A stretch of DNA of 64,000 nucleotides, from contig OX359267.1 of assembly GCA_947179155.2 (NCBI GenBank), forward strand, positions 42,494,292 through 42,558,291, read 5' to 3'. Positions 1 through 11,879 of the stretch are shown here, piece by piece. This DNA comes from Hedera helix (Eukaryota > Streptophyta > Magnoliopsida > Apiales > Araliaceae). The position numbers and the translations under genes were made by a program. A model generated the notes under the pieces. The model worked only from the letters and a program-made list of their open reading frames with translations, was not told the origin of the DNA and ran no database searches. Position 1 is the first letter of the stretch, and each line of letters starts with the position of its first letter.

Positions 1-1870
1 TGTTCTTTTTCCAAAATTTCACTTAGATTCTCCCAGAGATTGACCCGATCCATTTTTTTAAGGGCAAATTTGTTTTTACCATTATTAAAATTATTATCAA
101 TATTAGAAATTAAAATACAAAAAAAAAAAACTAAACTTTAAAATCAAAACACAAACAAACAAAGAAAAATATTAAAAAAAGAAGAAGAAGATGTAATTCT
201 TTTTATTTTAAATTTTAAAAATTATTTTCTAAAAATAATAATTAACTTTCAAACTATAATTATTTTTTTATGAAATTAGATTTTTTTTTTAATCTTTTTT
301 TGTTTTTTTGTGCTTTAGTATAAATGTTTAGTTTTTTTGAGTTTTCATTTTTAATATTGATGATACTTTCAATAATAGTAAAGACAAATTTGTCCTTGAA
401 AATGGGTTTGGAATGATTTAAATAAATTTTAGGAACAATTTTTACACTCAATGATAACTTGGAGGAATTTATAATAAGTGTCATTCTGGTAAATTATTAA
501 TTTTCCACAGAAGAATTGAAGTTGCTAGATGTGCCCAAGGCCTCGAGTATAAGTGCCTTGTCGAGAAAGTTTGTGTTTTTTTCTCTATGCAACGAATAGC
601 TAAGCCTAGACACTTGCCCAAATGAAGGTAATTAATTATAATGTACCGGATGTTTTATTAGAGATCCAAGAGCTTTGTCTTGCATTTTTAAGTGTTCAAA
701 AAGTCCAACCAAATGATGCATTATACACCTCTAACAACTGGGCTCTCTAAAAATCTGGATAACCCACCTGGGATCCATTTGGCACAGTCCATTAATTCAT
801 TCACCCAAAATCTAGAAAAAAAACTTTTATTTTTTATTTTTTTAAGAACCGTATGATACTTCCTCTTAAATGTTAATATTTAGATTCTGTAATGAATATT
901 TATGTCAAGGTTATCTATACGTATCATGTGCCAACTTAAATTTTGATTAAAGTTGTCATAAACTACTTCTTTCATAAAAATATGGTCAAATAATGACAAC
1001 TTATTCTATAAGAAAGTTGTCATAAAGTAATTCTTTGATAAATATGTACTGTATTATGTTATGTTCAAATTCAAATAAATAAAATGATTAAAAAAATAAA
1101 ATAGAGTATAGAATGATTTATTTTATTTTAGCAAAAATGAGTCATTTCATATCATCTCCTAAGAAATAAAATTCATAAATTTTGGTGGAATAAAAATAGT
1201 CAATTACATTCCAATAGAACAATCAAACACAATTTTTTTAATTTTATAAAAATAAGTTATTCTATTCCTATATTTATTTTTCCGATTCAAACGTAAACAT
1301 ATTTAAGTTATGTAGGAAGAAAACATGTTTTTAGTAAACATATATATTTAAGTTGTGTATTCTTTTAAAAATTCTAATATAATGAAAAAATGTAGCATAA
1401 ATAGACTCTTGAAAAATCTCTTATATGTATGTAAGCCTTTGTCTTCAAGAATCCTATAATACTAAAAATTAAGCTATTATACAGTACTATTCCGTAGTTA
1501 TTGCTGCATTTATATTATAAATATAGTCACGGACTGTTTTATAATTTATATAATTGAAAAGGACAATATTGCAAGGAAGTGGTGAATTCAGGATTTGAAG
1601 GACAATTATTTTATAAATTATTTTTTATTTATAAAATTAGTTAAAAATAATAATGTGAAGTACATAATATTAAAATACAATATATTCCCTTTGTTCTAAA
1701 ATTTGAAATATAAATTTAAAATGAGTGAAATTAAAAAATAATTTTATATTCACAAATGTGACATTAATATTAACTAAGAATTAAGTAATGGAGGTTATAT
1801 TGGAGAAATGATAGTAAATTATATTTTGTTCATACTGTTTTTAACTTTTAAAACAAAAGGAAAAGAAAAT
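1..1870. other. AT-rich intergenic spacer, no gene seen
   Basis: No open reading frame with recognisable protein content is present. Around 1684-1800 there is a stretch whose ends (ATTCCCTTTGTTC and, inverted, ACCTCCATTAC) loosely resemble Stowaway MITE termini. A short degenerate direct repeat built on AAAGTTGTCATAAA lies near 950 and 1015. Nothing else is supportable. Confidence 0.6.
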
Positions 1871-1879
1871 AAATGAATG

Positions 1880-2590
1880 AAAACATAACATCTGTTTGCT
1901 CTACCCTTTGAGCCATATCCACAACATCTGAATACAAACTAAATTTATGAGAGCTAAGTTGTTGACGACTTTTGAATCTCAAACCTCGTAGGAACATCCG
2001 ACTCATTCATGCTTCGTCATCCACTAGATGGGTGGCAAAGCAAGATAACTCGACAAACTTAGCTTCATATTGGGAAACTGTCATGTTTCTCTGCTCCATC
2101 TTAATGAATTCCACTTCTTTCATATGGCGGATGCTTTCTGGAAAATACTTCTGGTTAAACAGTTCTTCAAATTCTGTCTAAGACATTTCAAGTGTTGAAG
2201 GGTGGATACGTTTTACCGTTTCTCACCAATGGTCCGTCTCACCTCGTAACATAAAAGTGGCGAATAACACCTTCTGATTATCAGCGTATTGTAAGACATC
2301 AAGTATTTTTGTCGTCTGCTTCAGTCACGCCTCCGCTTTGAGTGGGTCAGGCTTCCCGTGGAATTCAGGTGGTCCCAATTCTTTAAATTACTTGACAGTG
2401 ACCATCCTCAAATTACCAACGTTTCTACCGTTATTATTGACTGGATTTCCTCTTGCTTGATTCTGTATGAACTGCATGAAATTCCTAAAGAATCCAGCGT
2501 TCATCATGTTATCAGGAACATTATTTCTTGAGTTTGCGGGAGGATTGTTTGGGGCCTCTTGATTCTCGGCTACATTCGCTTCAGGCATTC
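1880..2590 (-). pseudogene. gypsy gag fragment, broken
   Basis: Read on the minus strand, this is the N-terminal and central part of a Ty3/gypsy Gag. A leader peptide (MPEANVAENQEAPN...) at 2388-2588 is followed by stop-interrupted pieces of the Retrotrans_gag domain, including FHGKPDPLKAEA, LFATFMLRGETDHW and FNQKYFPESIRHMKEVEF. Several in-frame stops make it non-coding. It lies just inside the primer-binding site of the LTR at 2822-5979, so that LTR acts as the 5' LTR for this piece. Homology stops near 1880, where the element is truncated. The leader matches the start of the ORF in the related element at 60.4-61.0 kb, so both belong to one family. Confidence 0.75.
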
Positions 2591-2805
2591 TATAGTTAAC
2601 CTCTTAATTTCCAAATGTCATACTAAACTGTTGTCACAAAATAATTGTTAGTTCAAACAAACTGATTCAACTCTTCATGTTCCTACATTCAAATCGATTC
2701 GTTAGATAACAAAATCTAATTTAGGTAGGACACACTAGTGATTAATTCTATTCGCCTCTCCCCTCCTAGTTCTAACCCCAGATCTCCATTAAAGACCATA
2801 TCCCT

Positions 2806-2820
2806 AAGCTCTGATGCCAA
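2806..2820 (-). promoter_or_regulatory. Primer-binding site (initiator Met-tRNA type)
   Basis: Immediately next to the LTR, the minus strand reads TTGGCATCAGAGC. This is one base from the usual plant retroelement primer-binding site for initiator methionine tRNA, TTGGTATCAGAGC. It fixes the orientation of the left-hand gag fragment as minus strand. Confidence 0.7.
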
Positions 2821-4206
2821 CTGTGACACCCCCAAATCTGGGCCCACACAGTCCAAACTTGAGTTGTCAAAAGACTACAACAAAATTATTACAAGTAGTG
2901 CAACGTACAACAATACAGTATATAATAATACACAACTAAGTCTTTCACGATTATTGTCACACTATTTTACAACACGTGAAGACTACAATAGCTATCTCTC
3001 AGACTCTCACTCCATTCCCCGGCTAGACCCAGCTACGTTCTCATCTCCTGTTGAAAAATAATGGAACAAAAAGAAAATGTGAGCTCAAATAGCCCAGTAA
3101 AGAATATCATGACTAAGATAATGACAAGTAAATTATCGTTAGCCTTCTACAGTTGAGTTCTTGATAGAATACAATAGACTACAAGGTTTATATCAAAAAC
3201 TGCAGTTAAATTCTTGAACAATGTTCAGATCAATAATAGCAGCGGAATGAGCAATCTATTAGAAGAATAATGCAGACTATAATATCCACTCGGTTCTCTT
3301 TTTAGGAAAAACATCATCAGCTTTTATCATCTGAAATACCATTAGTCAAGATTATACAAATTCAAAGTTCCTTGTCATAATCATGCAGATCAATAGTTCA
3401 TCTTTGCACTACGGGCCAAAGACATTCAATATAACACCAACGGTCATGATTATATCATATTCAACCTTTAGTCATAATCATACCAAACAACAGTTCATCT
3501 TTGCACTACGGACCAAAGAGAACATTCACCACGTGTCATAAAAGACACCGAACAGATGTAACGCATTTAACCTATTATATCGCCTTTAACCTATCATTTG
3601 TTCAACAATTATATCGCATTTGTGCCCCCGACCACAAATATTCACAACAACTTGATTTTGGATGATTAGAATGATATAAATGATGAACAGAAGAAATAGG
3701 ATAAACAATAAGTATCAGAAGTTTACTTTATGCAGATTCAAATAATGTCCAAATTGTCAATATGATGTGGAGTAAAATTCAAAAATAATATTCAAGATCT
3801 ATAGTTCAGAATAACGGTTATAATTCAATAGAAATATTCACGTAAATAGGATGGTTCAATTGAAATGATCAAGTGCAACTATTATGGAACATATAATATT
3901 TTCAGGAATTATAGAAGCAATAGTTCCATAATAAGTTTCGATTTAGGTGTATGAAAGAAAATAATATCTCTTACCGTAGCAGATTTGATTAACAAAAGGT
4001 GAAGGAAATTAATATCCCTTACCATAGTAAGTTTGAATAATGGAAGATAAAAAAGATTGTATCCCTTATGAGTATAAAGGAAAATAATATCACTTACGAA
4101 TATGAAAGAAAATGATATTATAAACGAATATGCAATAAAAGTGTCATGTGATAATTCGTGTAAACAAATTATTTTCACAAGAGACAAATAAGAAATGAAT
4201 ACAAAG

Positions 4207-4490
4207 AGTAATTCACCAAGCATGCGGTAATCCGCGTAGTCAGGTTATTCTCAGAGATTAATAAGTATTGAATACGAAAGGTTATTCACCAACAGGCGAT
4301 AATCCGCGCCGTAAGGTTATTCCCACAATTTAATAAAAATTGAATACGAAGAGTTATTCACCAAACAGGCGGTAATCCGCGCAGTAAGGTTATTCTCAGA
4401 GATTAATAAGGAATGAATATGAAAGGTTATTCACCAACAGGCGGTAATCCGCGCCGTAAAGTTATTCCTACAAATTAATATATGGAAATA
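4207..4490. repeat. About 73-bp tandem repeat, four units, inside LTR
   Basis: Four head-to-tail units of roughly 73 bp each contain GTTATTCACCAACAGGCG, then a short dyad (GCGGTAATCCGC and variants), then AAGGTTATTC. The same unit occurs three times in each LTR of the related element (56,108-56,315 and 62,545-62,752). There the dyad reads GGCGGCAATCCGCTCCG. Confidence 0.8.
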
Positions 4491-4837
4491 AATAGCACAT
4501 CTTATGAGTAAGAAAGAAACGATATTATTTTCGAGAATCAAATAATGATAATCCCTTACCGTAGTAACTTTGAATAATGGAAGATGAAAAAGATGGAATC
4601 CCTTACCTTAACACGTGACTGGATATTGATTTAAATGAGGTTGATTAATTTGAACAGTACACGTACACTTATAGATCTTCATAAATACTCAAGATGACTT
4701 AAGCACACTTAGAGAGAACTTACACAAGAAGTATTTAGAGAGTGAAAGAAAGAACAAGTAAGGAAGTTTATGAAAAATTCTTAAGTTAAGGCCTTTATTT
4801 ATAGCCAAAAATCTTATCATAACCAAGATTTTCTAAT

Positions 4838-5215
4838 GTAATCCAAACCGTTCATTTCAAGATAATGTTTAATCCATACCATTCATTTCATCTTTTAAGA
4901 TTTCTTTAATCTAAACCATTCATTTAAAGATCATCTTTTAATCTACATCATCCATTTCAAATTCTATATTATCTTTAATCTATACCATTCATTTCATCTT
5001 TTAAGGTTTCCTTAATCTAAACCATTCATTTAAAGATCATCTTTTAATCTACATCATCCATTTCAAATTCTATATTATCTTTAATCTATACCATTCATTT
5101 CATCTTTTAAGGTTTCCTTAATCTAAACCATTCATTTAAAGATCATCTTTTAATCTACACCATCCATTTCAAATTCTATAATATCTTTAATCTATACCAT
5201 TCATTTTATATCACC
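4838..5215. repeat. About 122-bp tandem repeat inside LTR
   Basis: About three copies of a unit containing ACCATTCATTTCATCTTTTA, ACCATTCATTTAAAGATC and CATCCATTTCAAATTC occur in tandem. The related young element retains about one full and one partial copy near 56,660-56,880. Copy number is the main length difference between the LTRs. Confidence 0.75.
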
Positions 5216-5974
5216 TAACTTTATATTATAAACAAATAACTTTATCAATTCAATTATTCAACAATAATTCACACTTATTCATTATTATGACTAATTGTTA
5301 TAAATACAATGTAGTTGGCTTTCTGAGTTAGATATTAAGTCAATTAATTAATGAAATACAACTGTTTAAATAACACCATAATAGAGATAACAATAATGCA
5401 GAAAGTATATAAAAGAAAGAATACGTTACTGTATCATGACAATTATTGATTCAATAATGTGAATTACTGTGCATATGCTACTGTGACAATTATCAGTTTA
5501 ATAATATGAATTATTGTGCATGTGACAATAAAGTCAAATATTGTACGATAATGACATTATCAGTTTAATAATACAAAATACTGTGCAATGCCGTGTGCTA
5601 CTGTGCAATATTGTGTGCTACTATGCAAAATACCGTATGTTACTTGTAATACCGTATATTACTATTATTTTACCACCGGATATTTTAAAAATTAAAAGTG
5701 ATAGTACCATTGACCATTTAAAAATTGTTTATGTTATTTTTTATATCCGACAATTATTCGTTGTGGGGTCCACCAATGAATGGTTCGTACGGCGCCGTCG
5801 TACGAATATTCCCCGACAAAACGAATATTCTCCGACCAAACGAATATTGTCCGACATAATATAATTTACACATAACATCCTTAACTTTTAACTTTATCAA
5901 TTTAACCACTTACTGTTTCATGAAAATATATATGAAGAAAAAATTAAATTTTATATTTCATAAAATTCGGGGTC

Positions 5975-6556
5975 TTACAACCTCCCCTCCTTATGAAATT
6001 TCGTCCCCGAAATTGACGTACCTAGCATAGCGAAGAGGTAAGGATACTTAGATTTCATCTCAGATTCTAGCTCCCATGTCATTTCCTCAGTATCTTGGTT
6101 CCTCCATAAAACCTTAACTTGAGGTATAACCTTTGAGCGTAGGATCTGCTCCTTCTTATCTAGGATCTTAACAGGTACCTCCTCGTATATTAAATCCTTT
6201 GCTATAACGTCTGGTTTTAACTCAAGAACGTGGTTTGGGTCCTTCACATATTTACGTAACATAAATATGTGAAAAACGTTATGAATGCAAGACATACTTG
6301 GTAGTAAGGTCAATCTGTAGGCTACGGTTCCTATTCGATCGAGGATTTCAAATGGGCCAATAAATCGAGAGTTGAGCTTTCCTCTCTTTCCGAATCTCGT
6401 AACCCCTTTCCATGGAGAAACACGTAAGAATACATGATCTCCGACGTTAAAACTTTCATCTCTCCGATGAAGATCAGCATAACTCTTTTGTCGTTCTTGT
6501 GCGGTCTGTATTCGTTGTCGGATCATTTGAATCTTTTCTGTTGTCAAGCGTACCAA
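5975..6556 (-). pseudogene. Gypsy integrase C-terminus plus chromodomain fragment
   Basis: A 193-codon open stretch encodes the end of a chromovirus Pol. It has the GPY/F-type integrase C-terminal module (FIGPFEILDRIGTVAYRL), the HNVFHIFMLRKYVKDP linker and a chromodomain (VKVLWRNQDTEEMTWELESE). It is almost identical to the C-terminal half of the ORF at 57,685-58,995. It starts abruptly at 6556, where homology to the full element ends, so it is a truncated fragment. The reading frame runs through the polypurine tract and its stop lies in the first bases of the LTR. Confidence 0.85.
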
Positions 6557-6557
6557 T

Positions 6558-7010
6558 TAAGAAATAATATATTTTCTAACTAACTTAAACCGCCTCAAAA
6601 ATAAGAATACTTGAGTGAGTTGACTTACGATCCAAACCCATTATAATATATAAAAATAAATTAATCCAACTTTAAATATAAAATAATTCTTAGTCTATAT
6701 TAAATATGAAGCCTAATAAATTATGTCCTAATACGTACATATATCTTACGTGGATGGAAGTTCGTAAATATCATGCAGATGGAATTTTGATACGTGATAC
6801 CTATCCTGTGTTTATATTAACTTCAAGTGGGTAATGTGTTTAATTTCTAAAATTCACGCATACGCAAAAAAAAAAATTATTTGCAAAATTTACATATTTT
6901 AAGAATATAATTTTGACCCTTAAATTTATTGAGTGTTTTATTTGATAGTGATGGTATTAATATAATACGAGTATTGTGATGCTAAATTATACTACAATCA
7001 ATATAAATAG
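6558..7010. other. Spacer, nothing recognised
   Basis: AT-rich sequence following the truncated gypsy fragment. No ORF, repeat or RNA gene could be supported. Confidence 0.5.
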
Positions 7011-7164
7011 AGTTTTGCTATACGTAATGATTCATACAATGATTCATGTAATAATTTTTTGTAAAATGGTGGGTCATATAGGGCAATTAAAATATAGGAC
7101 TCACTTTTTTATAAAAAATTATTGTATAGATCATTATATGGACTATTACGTATAACAAAATTCA
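7011..7164. mobile_element. Foldback MITE of about 155 bp
   Basis: The left arm (TTTTGCTATACGTAATGATTC...) and the reverse complement of the right arm (TTTTGTTATACGTAATAGTCC...) match over about 60 bases. The whole unit can fold into a hairpin with a short loop near 7075-7100. No transposase is present. The superfamily is not certain because no clear target duplication was found. Confidence 0.6.
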
Positions 7165-8142
7165 TACAAATATCACTCATATTTTAATTTGAATAAATTT
7201 TTTGGCTAATAAACCTCTTTTTTGGAGGACGTTTATTTAAATGGACAATTTCATTCATGTTGCAGACATTTTTTCCTGGAGCGTCATGCATGTATTTTTT
7301 TATTTTTTAATCGGTAAAAAGAAATTTTATTAATACCTGAATAAAAAATTTCTTGAGGCCTTATCCATAAAAATTGAATAAGGTCACAAAAAAATTAAAA
7401 AGCTTCATGTTACAGACTTATCAAGTGTATGGCCAAATCTATTTCGGTAAATCCAATAAAGTTAAATAAAGTGTACTACACCTTGTTAATTCCATAGCAA
7501 GTGAATTAAGCATTATAAAATTAAATATAATTTGTTAATACGATAATTTTTAATGATATTTTTATATTTTTAAATTTATTTTTATTATTTTAATACTAGT
7601 GGTGTGACGTTAGAAATTAGAGTAAAAAAATATTGTTAAATTAAAATATTATATCCTTTTATCATATTAAAATAGATCATTTTGTTTAAATAGATTAAAA
7701 TATAAATTTTATCTTTATGGAATGAGGGAGTATGGTATAATCCATCTTGATAAACTTATGGTGAAGTACAACAAATTAACTATACATGAAATAATGCTCG
7801 AGAAATTACCCTAAGAGTTCTGTTACATTTTGTAAAAAATAATATAATTTTTAATGCAATTATGTATAATATATACACATTATATAAATAAGTGCAGATA
7901 ATGAGTAATTTGTAGATGTTCTACAGCCAACAAAAATCATAATTTTTTTTTCACAAGATGTCATTTTTTTCCCCTAATGGATCATCCCCACTCTCTTTCG
8001 GTTAATTGCGGCCAACATTCACAAACGGAGTTGTGAATATTTAAAGAAGAAAAAGCTGTCGCTTTTATTTCATCTCTTTTGCCAAAGAATGTCTAATTCA
8101 GTGTTCCACAAGAGATGTTTTGGTCGAAAGCGCAAATTTCAA
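7165..8142. other. Spacer with one Stowaway-type end
   Basis: No gene was found. A GAGGGAGTA terminus at about 7724-7732 looks like the end of a Stowaway MITE whose other end is decayed. The rest is AT-rich and featureless. Confidence 0.5.
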
Positions 8143-8256
<114 letters not shown>

Positions 8257-8399
8257 TAAAAGGAAATTTACCTCAACTTGAGAGAGTTTTCCTTCATCCA
8301 GTACTTTAAACAGGGCATGTAGCATTTTTCTCTTTATTTGCTAAGTTTAGATTGTATTGAATAAACTTGAAACAAAACAAAAATAAAAATAAATAACTA

Positions 8400-8404
<5 letters not shown>

Positions 8405-8444
<40 letters not shown>
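8405..8444. repeat. (TA)n microsatellite
   Basis: A perfect TA run directly beside the hairpin cluster at 8453-8540. A second TA run followed by a short GT run lies at about 8670-8711. Confidence 0.95.
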
Positions 8445-8447
<3 letters not shown>

Positions 8448-8452
8448 AGACA

Positions 8453-8540
8453 TTGACAGCAAACGTTTGCTGTCAACATATCGTCACTAGAAACTCTAAC
8501 GATCACAATTTGGCTTCTGCCGCTAAGTTTATAGCGGCAG
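8453..8540. repeat. Perfect palindrome plus GC-rich hairpin
   Basis: At 8453-8476, TTGACAGCAAAC is followed at once by its own reverse complement, a perfect 24-bp palindrome. At 8517-8540, CTGCCGCTA and TAGCGGCAG form a 9-bp stem with a six-base loop, and CACTGCCGCTAGAA follows at about 8560. Such short hairpins are typical of subterminal repeats of DNA transposons, but no transposase or element ends were found. Confidence 0.65.
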
Positions 8541-8664
8541 GGCAAAAAAAAAAAATTTGACACTGCCGCTAGAATTTCTAGAAGTAGACAGTTTTACAGT
8601 CAATTTATCTCATTTATTTAGTTGTTGCAACAATACTCCCAATAAATTTTTACTATGAATGCAA

Positions 8665-8704
<40 letters not shown>

Positions 8705-9870
8705 TGTGTGTGACGTGCTAATAGTTAGGGGCGCACAACGGTCTGTTTGCTAGTTAAAAAAATAACTAAATCATTTAAGTCAGTTATAAAAAATTAAAAA
8801 TCAAAATCGTCCAAATTTTTATCCCGTAATCAATTATCTGTTTTATCGGTCAATTTAATCTATTATTAAAACTTAAGTATAAAAGATAGAATTGATATGT
8901 CACTAAATTTTAAAGTAATGTATTGTTGGATAACAAGGAATTGGTATGTCATCAAATTAAAAAGACATATAATGAATATATAATTATATAAAATAAATAA
9001 TTATTAGAAAAATATATAAATTATATTATAATATTAAGGCATTCAATCGATTTCAATTTTTGAATAAACCAAACTGAAACTGACCAATATAGTTTCGGTT
9101 TTTTAGTTTTATAAGTTTTGGATTTTTTGTTTTGAAATTTTTGATTTAATTTATTAACGGTTTGATTTGGTGCGATCGATTTTTCTAATATTTTTGATTT
9201 TGTATGCACTCCTACCAGTAATAGGTTAATTGTTGGAACATAGTTGTGATAATGAAAGATTCTATTGAAGTACGGTATCTTTTGAGATTTAGAGAAATGA
9301 AAGATATTTATATCAAAATTTAATTCCTCTACCCCAACTTAAATAATTACGTACACACATCAACTTGCCCCTAACATTGGATCGATCATCGATGCATCCA
9401 TGGAGTTAAAAACGGTGATGGATGCATGGAATAAATAACAGTGATTGATTTTCTTTCCGTTTTTGGCTCCCTCTCATACATCAATTTTCAATACTACTAA
9501 CGATAAATTAATGCTTGATTATACACATAAGACACATATATAATTAGGGGCTTAATATTTTTCAATCAAAAAAATTAGTGGCAGAGTAATAAATGTTGTT
9601 TTTTAAGTGTTGTTAGATCAATTATAAAAATGGCGCTAAATAAATATTTAATCTGACAACATTATTTTAGATTTGGATTTTCTCTATTACATTTATCCTT
9701 CAATTTTTTTCAATACAAATTTAGCAAATATTACTTTTAGTGATGGTACCAACAACAAAATTATTTGTAAGTGATTTTATTATGTTGCTAGTTAATTAGT
9801 TGCGACGAATTTTATATTTGTGTCGCTAAATATACATTATGATAAATTAAAGGATAAGTATATATAATGA
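8541..9870. other. Spacer, transposon-derived scraps only
   Basis: No gene was found. Around 9590-9850 there are phrases such as TTGCGACGAATTTTATA and GTCGCTAAATAT that resemble subterminal repeats of plant DNA transposons, but no boundaries can be drawn. Confidence 0.4.
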
Positions 9871-10583
9871 TAGGGCTGAAAATGAACCCGAGTAGTAATT
9901 CGAAACCTGGTTCGAGATTGACTCAAAAAATTTGAGCGAGATTCGGATTCGATATTTAAACGAGTCAAATTCAAATCCATTTCGATACTCAAACACTCAT
10001 ACAAATCGAATGTAAGCCGTCTATTGTTCGCTCATTTAGAGTATCTAATTTTCATTAGCTCACTAATCCTACTCTACTCGATACAAGTTCGTTGATCATT
10101 ACCCGTATACATTATCGAGTATACTCGATTTATTTAATGTATAGTATTCAACAATTAAATTCTCCACCTACTTTAAGAAGTGAAAGATATTTTTATATTT
10201 CTCGTACATTTCCGTCAATTAATTCAGGAGTGATAATATCATGTCATTATTATTTTTTACAAGACTCGAGATATATAGTTTGAAGAATTCAAATTTAAAT
10301 CATTTCGAATAGTTGATTAAGTTAATTTGATCTACATTATCATAATACAAGTGATCTAGCCAGTTGTTATTTGTATATGTCTCAAATGCTAGCGAATAGT
10401 TCGACTAAAATGATTCTATTTGAGTTGAACTCGAGTACGATAAAATGTGTCAAATTTGAATCCGAGTAAAGATTATAAAATTGTATTCGAACGAATTCAA
10501 GTACAAATCCGAGAACCGTTAAAAAATATTCAAGTAAAATCTGAATAAAATATTGTTCGATTCGACTCTGGATCATTTTCACT
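9871..10583. mobile_element. hAT-like non-autonomous element of about 0.7 kb
   Basis: The left end TAGGGCTGAAAATGAACC and the inverted right end AGTGAAAATGATCC share a terminal inverted repeat. The flanks TATAATGA (9863-9870) and TATAATAA (10584-10591) match at seven of eight bases, as expected for an hAT target duplication. The interior is rich in CGAGT/TTCGA variants and has no coding potential. Confidence 0.55.
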
Positions 10584-10591
10584 TATAATAA

Positions 10592-11840
10592 TGGAGGAAA
10601 TACTAATCCCATTATTTTTATTTTGACAATATTAAACTATTGTCAGTTTTGTAAATATTATTATTAGTCAGCGGATTGAACGTATGAATCATTTATGACC
10701 TTAATATAGTTGTATGCTTTAGGATGTTAAAATAAATTAAAAATAAAAAGAATAGCTGTATGTTTAGTTTTGAACTTATACATACTTATGTGTGTTTAAA
10801 GTTTTTTATATACCATTAAATCAAATTAACTGTAATACAGAGTAAAATTCAGGTAGAAACAGCTTGCAACTAAAATGGGGAGTATATAATGATGGTAGAG
10901 AAGAAGAAAACAAACGGCATGGACGGCAGAATCTTGACCCCGCAATCAGCGGCTGGCCTAATTATAGAATTAGCCCTAGTGGCTACATTAATTACAACTT
11001 AAACTATGTGCATGCTATTAATTTAATACAGATTATTTTGTGTGTTCTTTCAATCTTTTTTGATTCGTCCTGTCTCTATATAATTTGTATAATTCAACGT
11101 CTAATAAAGTTATGTCGGGGAGATAGATCGACGCGGGGATGGTAATAGTTAGAACATGAAATTTCAAATCTACATATTTATATATATGAAGATTGCTTGT
11201 GTAGCATGCGTTGCCCTTGCAAGCCTGAACATAAGATGGAAGCTTAAAATTTAATTCTAATAAATATTGTTTTGCTAAATAAGTCTAATAGATATTGATA
11301 TAATATTCTCCCTTGGTCATATTAAACTGATAATTTCATTGAGTTTGTGACTTTTTAACACATAGTAAAATTGACCTATATGTGTTCTCGGCAGAATATA
11401 GTTTAGTAGAAACAACCTAATTAATTACCATTCAGCAGCACATTATGCCATGCCGCGTGTATTTGCATGACATCATTTTTTTTATTATCTAACTGAAATT
11501 CATTCCATGTTTATTTTTAGGAAAAGCTTGAAATCAAGAAAAAATTACTATACTGATGTACCGAAAACTTAGTAGAGTGGATTTACTGTTGGGAAAAATT
11601 GGAGAGCTTACGCATCGTGTGCGTGTTCACAAAACACTAATATATATTTTCAGAATTAATTTGATCAAAAAATTTAAATTATTAGATCTTACACCATTCA
11701 TATATATTAGTCATTTACTCTTAATCATTTATCTGACGTAGAACTTTAACTCACTTAAAATATCTTAACATTTATTAACTAAATTTATTTAAGCCTTAAT
11801 ACATATATGCATACATACGTATATATGTATGTATGCATGC

Positions 11841-11879
<39 letters not shown>

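Larger units (their letters stand above)
2822..5979 (-). repeat. Gypsy LTR (3.16 kb)
   Basis: On the plus strand the repeat begins TGTGACACCCCC and ends GGGTCTTACA, giving the TG...CA ends of an LTR. It is homologous along its length to the two LTRs of the element at 54.8-64 kb but about 290 bp longer, mainly through extra copies of internal tandem repeats (about 4207-4490 and 4838-5210). The long AT-rich body holds no credible gene. Confidence 0.85.
1880..6557 (-). mobile_element. Broken Ty3/gypsy chromovirus: LTR flanked by internal fragments on both sides
   Basis: This is a minus-strand, probably Tekay/Del-like, chromovirus remnant. One LTR (2822-5979) has gag and primer-binding-site sequence on its left and polypurine-tract, integrase C-terminus and chromodomain sequence on its right. 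An LTR normally has internal sequence on only one side. The arrangement therefore fits the shared middle LTR of two elements joined by recombination, with both partners later truncated (near 1880 and at 6557). It belongs to the same family as the element at 54.8-64 kb, as leader, LTR and integrase segments match closely. No coding capacity remains. Confidence 0.75.

Noticed and set aside
4207..4490. Possible CRISPR-like array of regularly spaced repeats
   Set aside because: The units are contiguous tandem repeats in a plant retrotransposon LTR, with no unique spacers and no cas genes.
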